Shown: positions 1 through 8,952, counted from the first letter of the stretch. The stretch is DNA of 53,369 nucleotides from Streptomyces toyocaensis (GCF_000725125.1 NZ_JFCB01000039.1:1-53369); one strand, 5' to 3'. Notes: generated by a model not told the origin, from the sequence alone. Translations and numbers: made by a program.

Positions 1-38
1 GACGATCGCGGTCTGGCTGATGGCGTTCTCACTGCAGG

Positions 39-1865
39 GTGCGTGACCAGGAGGCCCGTGAGGCGGTGGCGGAAGCCCGTGATCTGCTGGACCTGGTCTC
101 GGTCTTCCTCCCCGTCGCCATCGGCGCGGCCGTTCTCGTCGCCACCTCCACCTTCCGCATCGTCTTCGCACGACGTGTACGCCAGCTGGCGCTGCTGCGC
201 GCCATCGGGGCGACCTCGCGACGGCTGGCCGCCGCGCTCGTCGCCGAGGGAGCGGCGGTCGGGCTGCTCGCCGGCACGGCCGGGGTGCTGACGGCCTGGG
301 GCTGCGGTCGGCTCGTTCCCGCGGTGGCCGAATGGTTCGGGCACCATCTGTCCGCCTCCGCCTCCTTCCCCTGGCAACCAGCCGCCCTGACCGTTGTCGG
401 CACCGGTCTGCTGGCGGTACTGGCCGTGCTGGCCCCGTCCCTGACCGCCTCGCGGGTCTCTCCCCTGCACGCCCTGCGGATCGCCTCGTCCGGTGACGAC
501 CGGCCGGCCGTCAGGACCGGGCGGTTCCTGACGGGGCTGCTGTGCGCCGCCGGGGCCGTGGCCCTGGCCCGGCGCCAGTACACCGGTCTGCCGGAGCCGG
601 GGGACAGCGACTACGACCGGTTCGCCGCCTTGACCGTGGTGGCGCTCTCGGGCGGGCTGGCCTTTCTGGCCCTGATCGCCCTCGGTCCGTACCTGGTCCG
701 TCCCGTTCTGTCGGCGGTGGCCTTGCCGTTACGCCGTCTCGGCGCGGTCGGCCGTCTCGCGGTCGCGGGAGTCGGGGGCGCGCCGGCCAGAGCGGCCGCT
801 GTCTCGGTCGTCGTGGCCCTGGGCGTCTGTCTGATCGGCACCACCTTGACCTGCCTCGCCTCGTTGGACGCCTACGACCGCTACCAGCGGGCGGTCTCGG
901 CGGCGGCGGACTTCTCGCTGACCGACAGAGAAGGCGAATCGCTGTCCCCGACGCTGGTCACCGCGCTCAAGTCGCGCCCCGAGCTGACCGGTGTGACCGC
1001 CTTCCGGACGGCGGAGTCCTCCGAGGGCCGTTCCACCGTCTCGGTCGCCGACCTCGCCCCCGACGCCGTACGCTCCGGTGGAGCACTGACCGCCCGTACG
1101 GGATCCCTCGACCGGCTGGGGCCTTCCCGGATCGTCGTCGACGCCGGCTACGCCCACGATCTCGGTGTGCGGGCGGGCGACCGGGTGACCCTCACGATCG
1201 AGGGACACGCGGTCGACTTCACCGTCGCGGCGACGCTGCCGGGAGCCGGGCCCTACGGCGCGCAGGTTCTCATGACCGCCGGGGACCTCACCCGTATGGG
1301 AGTGGATGCTGCCCCGACCGATGTCATCGCCAACGCCGCGGAGGGCGGCGCCCAGGGGCGGGCGCGCGCGGAGCGGGCCCTCACCGAGGTGGTGGACAGC
1401 CCCGAGGGCGGCGGCCGGATCATCGCCGAGGGGCTGGGCGGGCCGGAGGACGGGGCGGAGGACCTGCGGACGGTGGCCACGACAGTGATCATGCTGCTGG
1501 GGCTAACCGTCGTCGTCGCGGTCGTCGGTGTCGCGACGACGGCGAGCCTCACCGTCGTCGAACGCAAGCGTGAGTTCGGCCTGTTGCGGGCCCTCGGACT
1601 CGGCGCGGCAGCTGTGCACCGCACGGTCACCCTGGAGTGCGCGCTCCACGGAGTGCTGGGTGGAATCCTCGGTCTGACCCTCGGACTGCCGTACGCCTGG
1701 CTGGTGGTGCGTGTCGCCGAGGTGAGCGCCCCGTTCAGTGTGCCCGTCGGGCAGCTCGCGGCGGTCCTCGCCGGCCTCGTCGTGCTGACCGCCGGAGCGG
1801 GGATGCTGCCGGCACGCCGGGCATCGCGCACCTCCCCGGTCACAGCCGTCGCCCACGCCGAATAG
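39..1865 (+). CDS. FtsX-family ABC transporter permease, 5' part missing or frameshifted
   Basis: Integral-membrane permease of the MacB/FtsX type, which works with a separate ATPase in export or envelope remodelling. Residues about 17-45, 68-88 and 115-135 form the membrane segments of a first FtsX core (RQLALLRAIGAT). A second core lies near the C-terminus (about residues 480-600, with the matching ERKREFGLLRALG loop), with an extracytoplasmic domain between. Family members have a further N-terminal segment of about 200 residues that is absent here. This frame starts at GTG 39 and has TGA at 18-20 just upstream, while frame 1 upstream reads a plausible continuation (GLADGVLTAG). The gene is therefore either cut by the window edge plus a frameshift near 36-45, or genuinely truncated. 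A rare TTA leucine codon (729-731) would make it bldA-dependent in Streptomyces. The ATPase partner is not visible. Confidence 0.8.
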   Translation: MRDQEAREAVAEARDLLDLVSVFLPVAIGAAVLVATSTFRIVFARRVRQLALLRAIGATSRRLAAALVAEGAAVGLLAGTAGVLTAWGCGRLVPAVAEWFGHHLSASASFPWQPAALTVVGTGLLAVLAVLAPSLTASRVSPLHALRIASSGDDRPAVRTGRFLTGLLCAAGAVALARRQYTGLPEPGDSDYDRFAALTVVALSGGLAFLALIALGPYLVRPVLSAVALPLRRLGAVGRLAVAGVGGAPARAAAVSVVVALGVCLIGTTLTCLASLDAYDRYQRAVSAAADFSLTDREGESLSPTLVTALKSRPELTGVTAFRTAESSEGRSTVSVADLAPDAVRSGGALTARTGSLDRLGPSRIVVDAGYAHDLGVRAGDRVTLTIEGHAVDFTVAATLPGAGPYGAQVLMTAGDLTRMGVDAAPTDVIANAAEGGAQGRARAERALTEVVDSPEGGGRIIAEGLGGPEDGAEDLRTVATTVIMLLGLTVVVAVVGVATTASLTVVERKREFGLLRALGLGAAAVHRTVTLECALHGVLGGILGLTLGLPYAWLVVRVAEVSAPFSVPVGQLAAVLAGLVVLTAGAGMLPARRASRTSPVTAVAHAE

Positions 1866-2158
1866 GCGCTGTCCGGGCGATCATGGGACGGCCCGGGCCC
1901 GCGTCCTGCCACTGGACGGTGACCTGGCCGAAGCGCGGCGCCGCCGAGCTGAAGAAGCTCCGCCATCGGCTGCCGAACGCCGTCACCCGCCTCATCCGAG
2001 TCGGCGCCGCCACCTGCGCGTGCATATGTCCAAGCCCTGACCGCCACGACCCGCTTGCAAGCGTTGCCCGGTGTCTTCCGTGCCACAACGGGATCGGCTC
2101 GTTCACGGGTCCGGTCAGCGCGCCGGCCGGCGGTGGAACCGAGCAGCCTCCCGTGTGC
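1866..2158. other. Convergent intergenic region, no gene recognised
   Basis: This is 293 bp between the 3' ends of the FtsX permease and the VanJ-like gene. Open frames here carry no recognisable domain, and no convincing terminator hairpin was seen. Confidence 0.5.
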
Positions 2159-3259
2159 TCACGGGTGGCGACTGCCCAAGGGCGTCCGCGGCAGGAGATC
2201 GAGGCGGGCCGCCACGGGGAGATGGTCGCTCGCCGTCGCGGGCAGGGTCCATGCCGAGGTGGCCTTCGCACCCTTCACAAAGATCTGGTCGATGCGCACC
2301 ACCGGAAATCGCGACGGCCAGGTAAAACCGAATCCGTCACCGGCCGTCGTCTGGACCGAGGCGAAGTGCCGGGTGAGCGGGCGCATCGCGCGATCGTCGG
2401 CCGACCCGTTGAAATCACCCAGTACGACCACGTTCTGGGCGCTTTCGCGGTGAAGCTCGGCCGTCAGCCGACCGAGTGCCTCGTTACGGGCGCGCGTGGT
2501 GAACCCGGCGGAGTTGACGCGAACTGACGGGAGGTGCACGACGTAGGCAGCCAGAGAGCCCTCAGGGGTTTCCACTGTGGCGCGCATCGCGCGTGTCCAC
2601 GGCACGATGGGCAGGGCCTGCACGTCGCTCAGCGGGTAGATACTCCAGAGGCCCACCGTCTCCTTGAAATAGTGGTACGGGTAGGCGGACGCCAGCGCGC
2701 GCTCGTAGGCGGACGCCGTGCGAGGAGTCAGTTCCTCCAGTGCCAGAACGTCTGCCTTCGAGGCGAGCAACTGCCCTACCGTGCCCTCCGGGTCGGGATT
2801 CTCCTGGTTGACGTTGTGACTCGCTATGGTGAGGTCTCCCCCGGGCGAGGACTTGTCGGCGAGCGTGCTGCCGAAGAGGGTGCCCCACACGGTGACCGGC
2901 AGTACCAGTGACAGTGCTGCCAGCGGAGATCTGCGGACCAGTGCCGGGACGATCAGTGCCGGGATCGCGAGGACCGTCCAGGGCAACACGGTCTCGACCA
3001 GGCTGCCCAGATGTCCCGGGCTGTTGGGGATCCGGCCGGGGACCGAAACGACCAGCGCGAGAAGGACGGCGAGGCAGGCCGTCAGTGTTCCCTTGCGCGC
3101 CGACCGGAGCGACAGGCGCAGCCTGAGTGGCCGGGACGGGGGCTGTGACGGCGCCCGGGCGGCTCGCGCCGTGCGCGTCGCCGATGCCGTGCGGTTCGTC
3201 TGTTCCCGTCCCCGGACCTCGCGGGCGTCCACGCTGTTGCCTGTGGAGGGCGTCGTCAT
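2159..3259 (-). CDS. Membrane-anchored endonuclease/exonuclease/phosphatase-family protein, VanJ-like
   Basis: The protein has 366 residues. After a basic N-terminus come three membrane segments (about 57-75, 91-109, 112-133), then an EEP-fold catalytic domain (about 143-355). EEP landmarks are present: SHN at 147-149, Glu175/176, GDFN at 281-284, Asp324 and SDH at 344-346, the metal-binding and catalytic His/Asp set of the fold. Three N-terminal helices followed by an extracellular EEP domain is the layout of S. coelicolor VanJ, a membrane protein linked to teicoplanin resistance and undecaprenyl-pyrophosphate processing. The same role is inferred here, not shown. It starts 6 bp after the upstream D,D-carboxypeptidase stop, so the two are probably cotranscribed with the kinase/regulator pair. 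A generic secreted nuclease or phosphodiesterase is the alternative. Confidence 0.8.
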   Translation of the reverse strand: MTTPSTGNSVDAREVRGREQTNRTASATRTARAARAPSQPPSRPLRLRLSLRSARKGTLTACLAVLLALVVSVPGRIPNSPGHLGSLVETVLPWTVLAIPALIVPALVRRSPLAALSLVLPVTVWGTLFGSTLADKSSPGGDLTIASHNVNQENPDPEGTVGQLLASKADVLALEELTPRTASAYERALASAYPYHYFKETVGLWSIYPLSDVQALPIVPWTRAMRATVETPEGSLAAYVVHLPSVRVNSAGFTTRARNEALGRLTAELHRESAQNVVVLGDFNGSADDRAMRPLTRHFASVQTTAGDGFGFTWPSRFPVVRIDQIFVKGAKATSAWTLPATASDHLPVAARLDLLPRTPLGSRHP

Positions 3260-3265
3260 CGTCGC

Positions 3266-4251
3266 TCAGCCCTCCGACCGCGAGGAGCCCAGTCGGCCGC
3301 GCAGTGCGTCGATCAGTGCCCGGCTGTTGTCGAGAGCGGTCCGCAGGCCCTCTCCGGCGGTGGTGTTCGCCCCCTGGTGCAGCACGGCTCCCAGCATGAG
3401 ACGGTCCTTGTCGCCGATGCGCACCTCCGAGGCCCACAGGAGGTTGCCGCCCGCCGGGGTGCTGGAGCCGGTTTTGAGGCCGATGATCCCCGACGTGCCC
3501 AGCAGGGAGTTGGTGTTCTGCACGGGGCCCACGCCGGGGACGGTGACATTCCTGCTTGCCGCGATGTGACGGAAGACAGGGTTCTTCATCACCTGTTGTG
3601 CCAGGTTCAGTTGGTCGGCCGCCGTGCTCCGTGTCGTCTCCTCGATTCCGCTGGCCCCGGTATACGTCGAGTGGTCCATGCCCAGTTTCCGGGCGGCACT
3701 CTGCATCTTCTTGACGAAGGCTTCCTGTGTGCCGGAGTCCCAGCGGGCCAGCAGGCGGGCGATGTTGTTGCCGGAGGGAATCAACAGCAACTCCAGCATG
3801 CGCCGCTGGGAGAACGCGTCGCCGGGCCGGACCGGAACCGTCGACTCACCGCCAACGCCCACCTCGTGCGCGGCCTGTTGATCCACCTCGATGAGCGGGC
3901 CCTGCTCATTCGGACGGAGCGGGTGTTCGGTGAGGATGACGTACGCGGTCATCACTTTGGCCAGACTCGCGATCGGAACCGGTTGCTGTTCGCCTCGCAC
4001 ACCCAGCGAGCCCTCTCCCTCGATCCTGACAGCGGTCTGGCCGTCCTGCGGCCACGGGACCGCGGCCTCCTCGACAACTTCCGCCAGGCTGCCGTCCCCG
4101 TGGATGTCCACGGCACCCTGACGGTCGTGATGGGGGGGGCGGACCCGGAGTCGCCGGACGTCAGAACGACAGTGGTGCCCAGTGTCACCGCGGAGAAGAG
4201 CGCGAGCACGCCGGTCGTCGTGCGACAACGGTAGACGAGGCACGGGAACAT
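3266..4251 (-). pseudogene. D-alanyl-D-alanine carboxypeptidase (peptidase S11), frameshifted near the N-terminus
   Basis: A penicillin-binding D,D-carboxypeptidase that would trim D-Ala from peptidoglycan pentapeptide outside the membrane. The catalytic part carries the three expected motifs: SLAK (SxxK), PSGNN (SxN) and LKTGSS (KTG). The natural start is ATG 4251, with GGAGG nine bases upstream. From there one frame encodes a signal anchor (TTTGVLALFSAVTLGTTVVL). At the G8 run 4132-4139 (C8 on the coding strand) that frame diverges from the catalytic one. Nine C, or six, would join them (SAPP then HHDRQGAV). As written, the catalytic domain is out of frame with its export signal. Possible causes are a sequencing slip, phase variation or a true pseudogene. 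It sits between the kinase and the VanJ-like gene in one apparent operon. Confidence 0.8.
4132..4139. repeat. Homopolymer run of eight G at the carboxypeptidase frameshift
   Basis: Eight consecutive G on the plus strand lie exactly where the signal-anchor frame and the catalytic frame of the D,D-carboxypeptidase separate. Gain of one base, or loss of two, restores a continuous product. Confidence 0.85.
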
Positions 4252-4435
4252 CGAGAACAACCTCCGTAGTCGCACGCATGACCGGTACGACAGCAAGGCT
4301 GCTCGGGCGGTTCGTCGGGACGACGGACGCGGGAGCGCCGTGAGGTCGCAGGAACGCATCGGTCGTGCATCACAGCGCGGGCGGGCCACTCCACGGCGGC
4401 TCCGGCCGTGCGCGCGGGGGGAACCGTGTGTCCGG

Positions 4436-5680
4436 TCACGCGCCTGACAGGCTGTCGCCGGGCAGGCGCACGACGGCCACCGCTCCCCCGTCCTCGGGGT
4501 GGTTGGTGAAGTCCAGGGCCGCTTTGATCACCTTGGCCTGGCCCAGGGCGATCGTCAGGCCCAGCCCGTGTCCGCGGCCCCGCTCCGCCGCGCCGGTGCG
4601 GAATCGCTCCGGGCCGCGCGCGAGCAGATCGGGAGGGAAGCCGGCCCCGTGATCACGCACCCTGATCGTCCGGCCGGTGACGGTGATCTCCACGGGTGCG
4701 GCGCCATGACGGTGCGCGTTGACGACGAGATTGGCGACGATGCGGTCCAAACGGCGCGGGTCCGTTTCCGCCACGACGTCGTCAACCACCGTCATGTCCA
4801 CCGTCAGGCCGGTCCTCGCCACCGATTCCTCGACCAGCTCGGCCAGGACGACTTCCCTCGGCTGGAACTGCTCGGCGCCCGCATCGAGACGGGAGATCTC
4901 CATGAGGTCCTCGACCAGGTCCCGCAGCACGCGGACCCGGTCCCGTACCATTTCCGTGGCCTCCCCCTCGGGAAGCAGGCCGGCCGAGGTGACCAGCCCC
5001 ATCAGCGGAGTGCGCAGTTCGTGCGCGACGTCAGCGGTGAAGCGCTGCTCTGCTGTGATCCTCTCCTGCAGGCTGTCGGCCATGGAATCGACCGTGGCCG
5101 AGATGTCAGTGATCTCGTCACCACCGCGGCGTCCCATTCCGGTCCGCGCGTTCACATCGCCTTCGGTGATGCGGCGTGCCGTACGGGCCACCCGGCGCAG
5201 TCGCCTGACAGACACTTCCGTCGCCAGAGCCGTCAGCGGGACCACGACGGCCAGGGTGGCCAGGGAGGACTTCCACAGGTGCCGGTCGAGGGCACGCCTG
5301 GTGAGCAGGTCCGCTGTCATGTCGACGCGGGTCGCGTACAGCTGCCCGCCTTCCTTCCGCGCCGCCCAGAACACGGGTGCGGGCGGATCGTTCTCGTAAA
5401 GGGTTCCCTGGCCGTGACGCTCGACCTGCTGCCTCAGGGCTGCCGGGAGTTCACCGGGCGTGGCGAGCGGCGCAGCCTGACCCGAGTCCCGAGCCTCCTC
5501 CAGCTCCCGGTCCAGCGCCACGACGGCCTTGCCCGCGCCCTCGTGCATCGATCTTCTCAAGGTTGAGGCGTGCACCAGCACGCCGACGGTGAGCGCCATC
5601 GCGGTGCAGGCCATGGTCACCAAGATGGTGATCTTCCAGTGCAGGGAGCGCAGGTTCAGCAGGGCACGCACGCTCGACAT
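4436..5680 (-). CDS. Two-component sensor histidine kinase, CseC-like
   Basis: A 414-residue sensor with membrane helices at about 16-38 and 138-158 enclosing an extracytoplasmic sensor of about 100 residues. A HAMP linker (about 158-210) precedes the HisKA dimerisation domain with phosphoacceptor His220 (FTADVAHELRTPL). The HATPase domain has an N box (ANLVVNAHRHG), G1 (DHGAGF) and G2 (GHGLGL). The overall layout resembles CseC, the cell-envelope-stress kinase of Streptomyces. It starts at ATG 5680, 15 bp after the response regulator stop. Downstream in the same direction are a D,D-carboxypeptidase and a VanJ-like gene, which suggests the pair senses cell-wall damage or glycopeptide-like antibiotics. 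That ligand is inference. Confidence 0.9.
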   Translation of the reverse strand: MSSVRALLNLRSLHWKITILVTMACTAMALTVGVLVHASTLRRSMHEGAGKAVVALDRELEEARDSGQAAPLATPGELPAALRQQVERHGQGTLYENDPPAPVFWAARKEGGQLYATRVDMTADLLTRRALDRHLWKSSLATLAVVVPLTALATEVSVRRLRRVARTARRITEGDVNARTGMGRRGGDEITDISATVDSMADSLQERITAEQRFTADVAHELRTPLMGLVTSAGLLPEGEATEMVRDRVRVLRDLVEDLMEISRLDAGAEQFQPREVVLAELVEESVARTGLTVDMTVVDDVVAETDPRRLDRIVANLVVNAHRHGAAPVEITVTGRTIRVRDHGAGFPPDLLARGPERFRTGAAERGRGHGLGLTIALGQAKVIKAALDFTNHPEDGGAVAVVRLPGDSLSGA

Positions 5681-5695
5681 CGCGGGTTCTCCGGC

Positions 5696-6391
5696 TCAGC
5701 GCCGCAGTTTGTAGCCGAAGCCGCGGACGGTCTCGATGCGGTCGGCTCCGATCTTCTTGCGCAGTCGCTGCACGCACAGGTCGACAACCCGCGAGTCCCC
5801 GTCCCAGCCGTAATCCCACACGTCGCGCAGCAGGGTCTGGCGGCTGAGCACGATGCCGGGGTGCGCCGCGAACTCCAGCAGCAGACGCAGCTCGGTCGGG
5901 GCGAGCGCGAGTCTCTCGTCGTCCCGGTAGACCTCCAGCGCGGCCGGATCGATGGTCAGGTCGCCGAAGACCAGCTTGCCGGCCTGTTCGCTCTGCTCCG
6001 TCGGTACGAGCATGGACCGGCGCAGCAGCGAACGGATGCGGGCCACCAGGACAGCGGTGTCCACGGGCTTGACGACGTAGTCGTCGGCGCCGGCTTCCAG
6101 TCCGGACACAACGTCGAGTGAGTCGCCGCGCGCGGACATCATCAGGATGGGAGCCGTGCTGCTCTCCCTGATGCGGCGGCACAGACCGATGCCGTCCAGC
6201 CCGGGCAGCATCACGTCGAGCAACAGCAGGTCGCACGGACCTTCCCGGAAGAGTTCCAGTCCCGTCAGCCCGTCGGCGGCCACGGTCACGTGATACCCGT
6301 ACCGCTCCAGGGCCATTGCCACGGACTTCCGGATCACCTCGTCGTCCTCGACGAGAAGGATCTTGGCAGGAGCAGAATCAGACATGGGCAT
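5696..6391 (-). CDS. OmpR/PhoB-family response regulator, CseB-like
   Basis: A 231-residue response regulator. The receiver domain (about 10-120) has acidic residues EDD at 15-17, phosphoacceptor Asp59 (LLLLDVMLPG) and Lys108 (VKPV; most relatives have KPF). The winged-helix DNA-binding domain (about 138-231) ends with the typical VETVRGFGYKL-like wing. It resembles S. coelicolor CseB, which controls sigE, but no sigE or cseA lies beside it, so it is probably a paralogue. It is the first gene of the minus-strand run regulator, kinase, carboxypeptidase, VanJ-like protein. ATG 6391 or 6385 could be the start; no good ribosome binding site separates them. Confidence 0.9.
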   Translation of the reverse strand: MPMSDSAPAKILLVEDDEVIRKSVAMALERYGYHVTVAADGLTGLELFREGPCDLLLLDVMLPGLDGIGLCRRIRESSTAPILMMSARGDSLDVVSGLEAGADDYVVKPVDTAVLVARIRSLLRRSMLVPTEQSEQAGKLVFGDLTIDPAALEVYRDDERLALAPTELRLLLEFAAHPGIVLSRQTLLRDVWDYGWDGDSRVVDLCVQRLRKKIGADRIETVRGFGYKLRR

Positions 6392-6825
6392 CCATCGCAG
6401 GCATTACCGGTCGGGCCTTCATCATGCCCCTGCCTACCGTCGCACCGTGCACCGGACCATGCCAGGCCCGGTCATGACGGTGCGATGAGCAGGACCGATA
6501 CGCCGCTGACACGCAGCCGAGCGGCTTCGGACACATGGTGGGGCGCATTCGGCCGCACGACCCCGCCTGCCATGGCGTCTGCTGTTCTCCAAGAGCGCCC
6601 GGTGCTCCTCGCACCGTTCGGTGGTGCCGGTCCTTGACGGCAGGCTGGTCACTGCCGCGGCAGGCACGCACGTGCGGCGGAAGGTGCCGCGGCACGGGAA
6701 GGTCCACCGAACGGGCAACGGCAGCAGGGGCACACCGAGCGTGCCGTCTGGCCCTTGCCCACGGCTCGGTACCACCGGACGCGGCGGGCTTTCAACACAG
6801 CCCGGTGGTGGCGCGTAGTCAGGGT
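6392..6825. promoter_or_regulatory. Divergent intergenic region between response regulator and molybdenum oxidoreductase
   Basis: This 434 bp must hold the promoters of both divergent units. No gene was recognised. An exact 9-bp inverted repeat, TCGCACCGT (6440-6448) and ACGGTGCGA (6477-6485), lies 50-95 bp upstream of the regulator gene and could be an operator or a hairpin. Confidence 0.45.
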
Positions 6826-7572
6826 ATGAGCACCTCTCACTCCGCGGCGCCGCCCCCGGACCCCGGCGGCCGCCGTGGCACCCCGGTGGGGCGGCGTGTA
6901 CTGCTGGGCATGGTCGGGCTCGGCGCCGTGGGCGTCGTCGCCGGCGGCCCGCTGCAGCGTCTGGTCTCCGACAGCATCGACACCGTTGCCGAGAAGGACC
7001 CGACCGGCCTGTCAAACCTGCTGCCGGGCAACCGTTTCCGCTACTACTCCGTCACCAGCTCCGTACCCGAACGCGACGAGACGAACTACCGCCTCACCGT
7101 CGACGGGCTCGTGGACAAGCCGATGACGTACAAGCTGTCCGACCTCGCGGGTCTTCCGCAGCACAGGATCGTCAAGGACGTTCAGTGCGTGACCGGCTGG
7201 CGGGTCCCGCAGACGCCCTTCGCGGGTGTGCGCCTGTCCACCCTCCTCGACGCGGCGGGCGTGGCACCCGAGGGCAAGGCCATCCGGTTCACCTGCTTCG
7301 ACGGGGTGTACACCGAGAGCCTGACGATGGAGCAGGCGCGCCGCTCGGACGTGATGGTCGCCACCAGCATGGAGGACAAACCGATCACCCACGCGCACGG
7401 CGGCCCCGTGCGGCTCTACGTGGCGCCGATGTACTTCTACAAGTCCGCGAAGTGGCTGTCGGGCATCACCGTCACCGAGGACGTGAAGCCCGGCTACTGG
7501 GAAGAGCTCGGCTACGACGTGGACGCGTGGGTGGGCCGCTCGAACGGACGCAGCGATGCCCCCACGGTCTGA
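6826..7572 (+). CDS. Tat-exported molybdopterin-dependent oxidoreductase (sulfite oxidase/MsrP superfamily)
   Basis: A 248-residue protein with a twin-arginine signal (GRRVLLGMVGLGAVG, about 22-36), as expected for a cofactor-loaded exported enzyme. The Moco-binding fold follows. Cys121 in DVQCVTGW is the expected molybdenum ligand, and HAHGGPVRL and YKSAKWL motifs are typical of the superfamily. ATG 6826 is preferred: an open frame extends upstream to 6535, but the region before 6826 has no family sequence and the Tat signal begins just after it. The last 17 bases overlap the cytochrome b gene, implying translational coupling and an electron-transfer pair resembling MsrP/MsrQ or YedY/Z. The partner here is of the formate-dehydrogenase-gamma type rather than YedZ-like. 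Substrate unknown. Confidence 0.85.
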   Translation: MSTSHSAAPPPDPGGRRGTPVGRRVLLGMVGLGAVGVVAGGPLQRLVSDSIDTVAEKDPTGLSNLLPGNRFRYYSVTSSVPERDETNYRLTVDGLVDKPMTYKLSDLAGLPQHRIVKDVQCVTGWRVPQTPFAGVRLSTLLDAAGVAPEGKAIRFTCFDGVYTESLTMEQARRSDVMVATSMEDKPITHAHGGPVRLYVAPMYFYKSAKWLSGITVTEDVKPGYWEELGYDVDAWVGRSNGRSDAPTV

Positions 7573-8269
7573 CCGCGCGGCAGCCCGCGAGAACCCTTCC
7601 GGTACCGGCCACCGGCTTCTCAGGTTCACGGCCGCGGTGCGCTGGGTCCATCACGCCACCGCGGCGCTGGCCGGGGTGTGCGTCATCACCGCCGCATGCC
7701 TGTACGTGGGTCCCCTGGCCGAACTCGTCGGCCGCCGCAGGCTGGTGACCATCGTGCACGAATGGTCCGGTGTCGCGATGTTCCTGCCCGTGCTGCTGGG
7801 GCTGGCGTCCCGGGCGCTGCGCTCGGACCTCACCCGGCTCAACCGGTTCGAGGACCACGACCGCCGCTGGCTGTGGGCCGCCGTGCGGCGGCGCCGCACC
7901 TCGGACATACCCTCGGGCAAGTTCAACGGCGGCCAGAAGGCCTACGCGGCGTGGACGGCGGGCGCCGGCCTCGTGATGCTGGGGACCGGGCTCATGCTCT
8001 GGTTCCCGCAGCTTTTCGCCCTGAGCCTGCGGACGGGGGCGACGTTCGTCCACGACTGGCTCGCCCTGGCGGTCGCCGTGGTCGTGGCCGCCCACATCGG
8101 GAAGGCGGTCGGTGACCCGGAGGCCCGCAGGGGCATGTGGGGCGGCACCGTGTCACGGGCGTGGGCGGACCGGGAACACCGCCTGTGGCGAGCGGAGTTG
8201 GAGGATCACTCCGCTCACTCCGGCTCCGACCGGTCGTCCGGGGTCCCGGAGGACTCCGTACGCCCGTAG
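7556..8269 (+). CDS. Cytochrome b/b6-type membrane subunit (formate dehydrogenase gamma-like)
   Basis: A 237-residue protein with four membrane helices. Histidines suited to bind b-type haems occur in helices 1 (His32/33, RWVHH), 2 (His68, VHEW) and 4 (His166 and His180). KFNGGQK at 122-128 is the signature loop of the formate dehydrogenase gamma/hydrogenase cytochrome b family. It overlaps the molybdenum enzyme by 17 bases and probably links it to the quinone pool. Its 3' end overlaps the convergent TetR gene by 55 bases. Confidence 0.85.
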   Translation: MPPRSDRAAARENPSGTGHRLLRFTAAVRWVHHATAALAGVCVITAACLYVGPLAELVGRRRLVTIVHEWSGVAMFLPVLLGLASRALRSDLTRLNRFEDHDRRWLWAAVRRRRTSDIPSGKFNGGQKAYAAWTAGAGLVMLGTGLMLWFPQLFALSLRTGATFVHDWLALAVAVVVAAHIGKAVGDPEARRGMWGGTVSRAWADREHRLWRAELEDHSAHSGSDRSSGVPEDSVRP

Positions 8270-8895
8270 GGCAGGTCACCGGCAAGGTAGCGGACCAGCA
8301 TGCCGACGAGTGCACGTTCGAAGCGTTCGATGTCGACGCGTGCGGGTGCCGCCATCAGCTTGTGGGTGACGAGTTCCACGGTGGACGCGAGCAGTACGGC
8401 GGCCGTGTCGATGTCGTCGACGCGCACCTCGGGGTGCCGTGCGAGCAGCTCGCCGAACTGTGCGATCCGGCTCTCCTCGTGCCTGCTCACCTTCTCGACG
8501 AGGTCCGAAGAGCGTGGCGCCTCCTCGATCATGATGCGCAGCAGCTGGGGGTCGGCCCTGTGTGTCTCGATGGCCTCCCGCACGACCAGCCGCACGGCGG
8601 CTTCGAGGCTCCCGGCGGCCAGTGCCCGCTCGCTCTGCTCCGCGCTCGCCCTGGCTCCGTCGTCGATGTGCCGGACCAGCAACTCGGCGAGGATCGCATC
8701 CTTGTTCGGAAAGTACTGGTACAGCGAGCCGATGGAGATGCGGGCGGCTTCGGCGATCCGGTTGGTGGTGCCGGCCGCATAACCGTGCTCGGCGAAAACG
8801 TGAGCAGCGGCGTCGAGGATGCGGCCCCGGGTGAGCTCTGCCCGGGCCTGCCGAGGCCTTCGACGTGGTTCGAGACGGCGGTTTCCCGATGCCAA
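8215..8895 (-). CDS. TetR-family transcriptional regulator
   Basis: N-terminal helix-turn-helix with the TetR signature (GRILDAAAHVFAEHGY, then SIGSLYQYFPNKDAI), followed by an all-helical ligand domain. TTG 8895 is proposed as the start because GGGGAG sits 7-8 bases upstream and the conserved region begins soon after. GTG 8952 or ATG 9024 would add 19 or 43 residues without family similarity and would run through a perfect palindrome at 8937-8952 that looks like the operator. It is divergent from the siderophore-interacting reductase and probably represses it and itself. The ligand is unknown. Confidence 0.85.
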   Translation of the reverse strand: MASGNRRLEPRRRPRQARAELTRGRILDAAAHVFAEHGYAAGTTNRIAEAARISIGSLYQYFPNKDAILAELLVRHIDDGARASAEQSERALAAGSLEAAVRLVVREAIETHRADPQLLRIMIEEAPRSSDLVEKVSRHEESRIAQFGELLARHPEVRVDDIDTAAVLLASTVELVTHKLMAAPARVDIERFERALVGMLVRYLAGDLPYGRTESSGTPDDRSEPE

Positions 8896-8936
8896 CGCGG
8901 TGCTCCCCGGATGCTCGAAAAGCGAGTGGCCAAAAA

Positions 8937-8952
8937 GTGAGCCCTGACTCAC
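8937..8952. promoter_or_regulatory. Palindromic operator candidate for the TetR regulator
   Basis: GTGAG-CCCTGA-CTCAC is an exact 5+6+5 inverted repeat in the gap between TetR and the divergent reductase gene. A second, wider inverted pair, CCTGACT (8943-8949) and AGTCAGG (about 8986-8992), flanks the AT-rich stretch before ATG 9000. Location and symmetry fit a TetR operator. Confidence 0.55.

Noticed and set aside
3266..4279. Carboxypeptidase starting at ATG 4279 in the catalytic frame
   Set aside because: Its first 60 residues are Arg/His-rich with no signal peptide, and it lacks the ribosome site that precedes ATG 4251 in the other frame.
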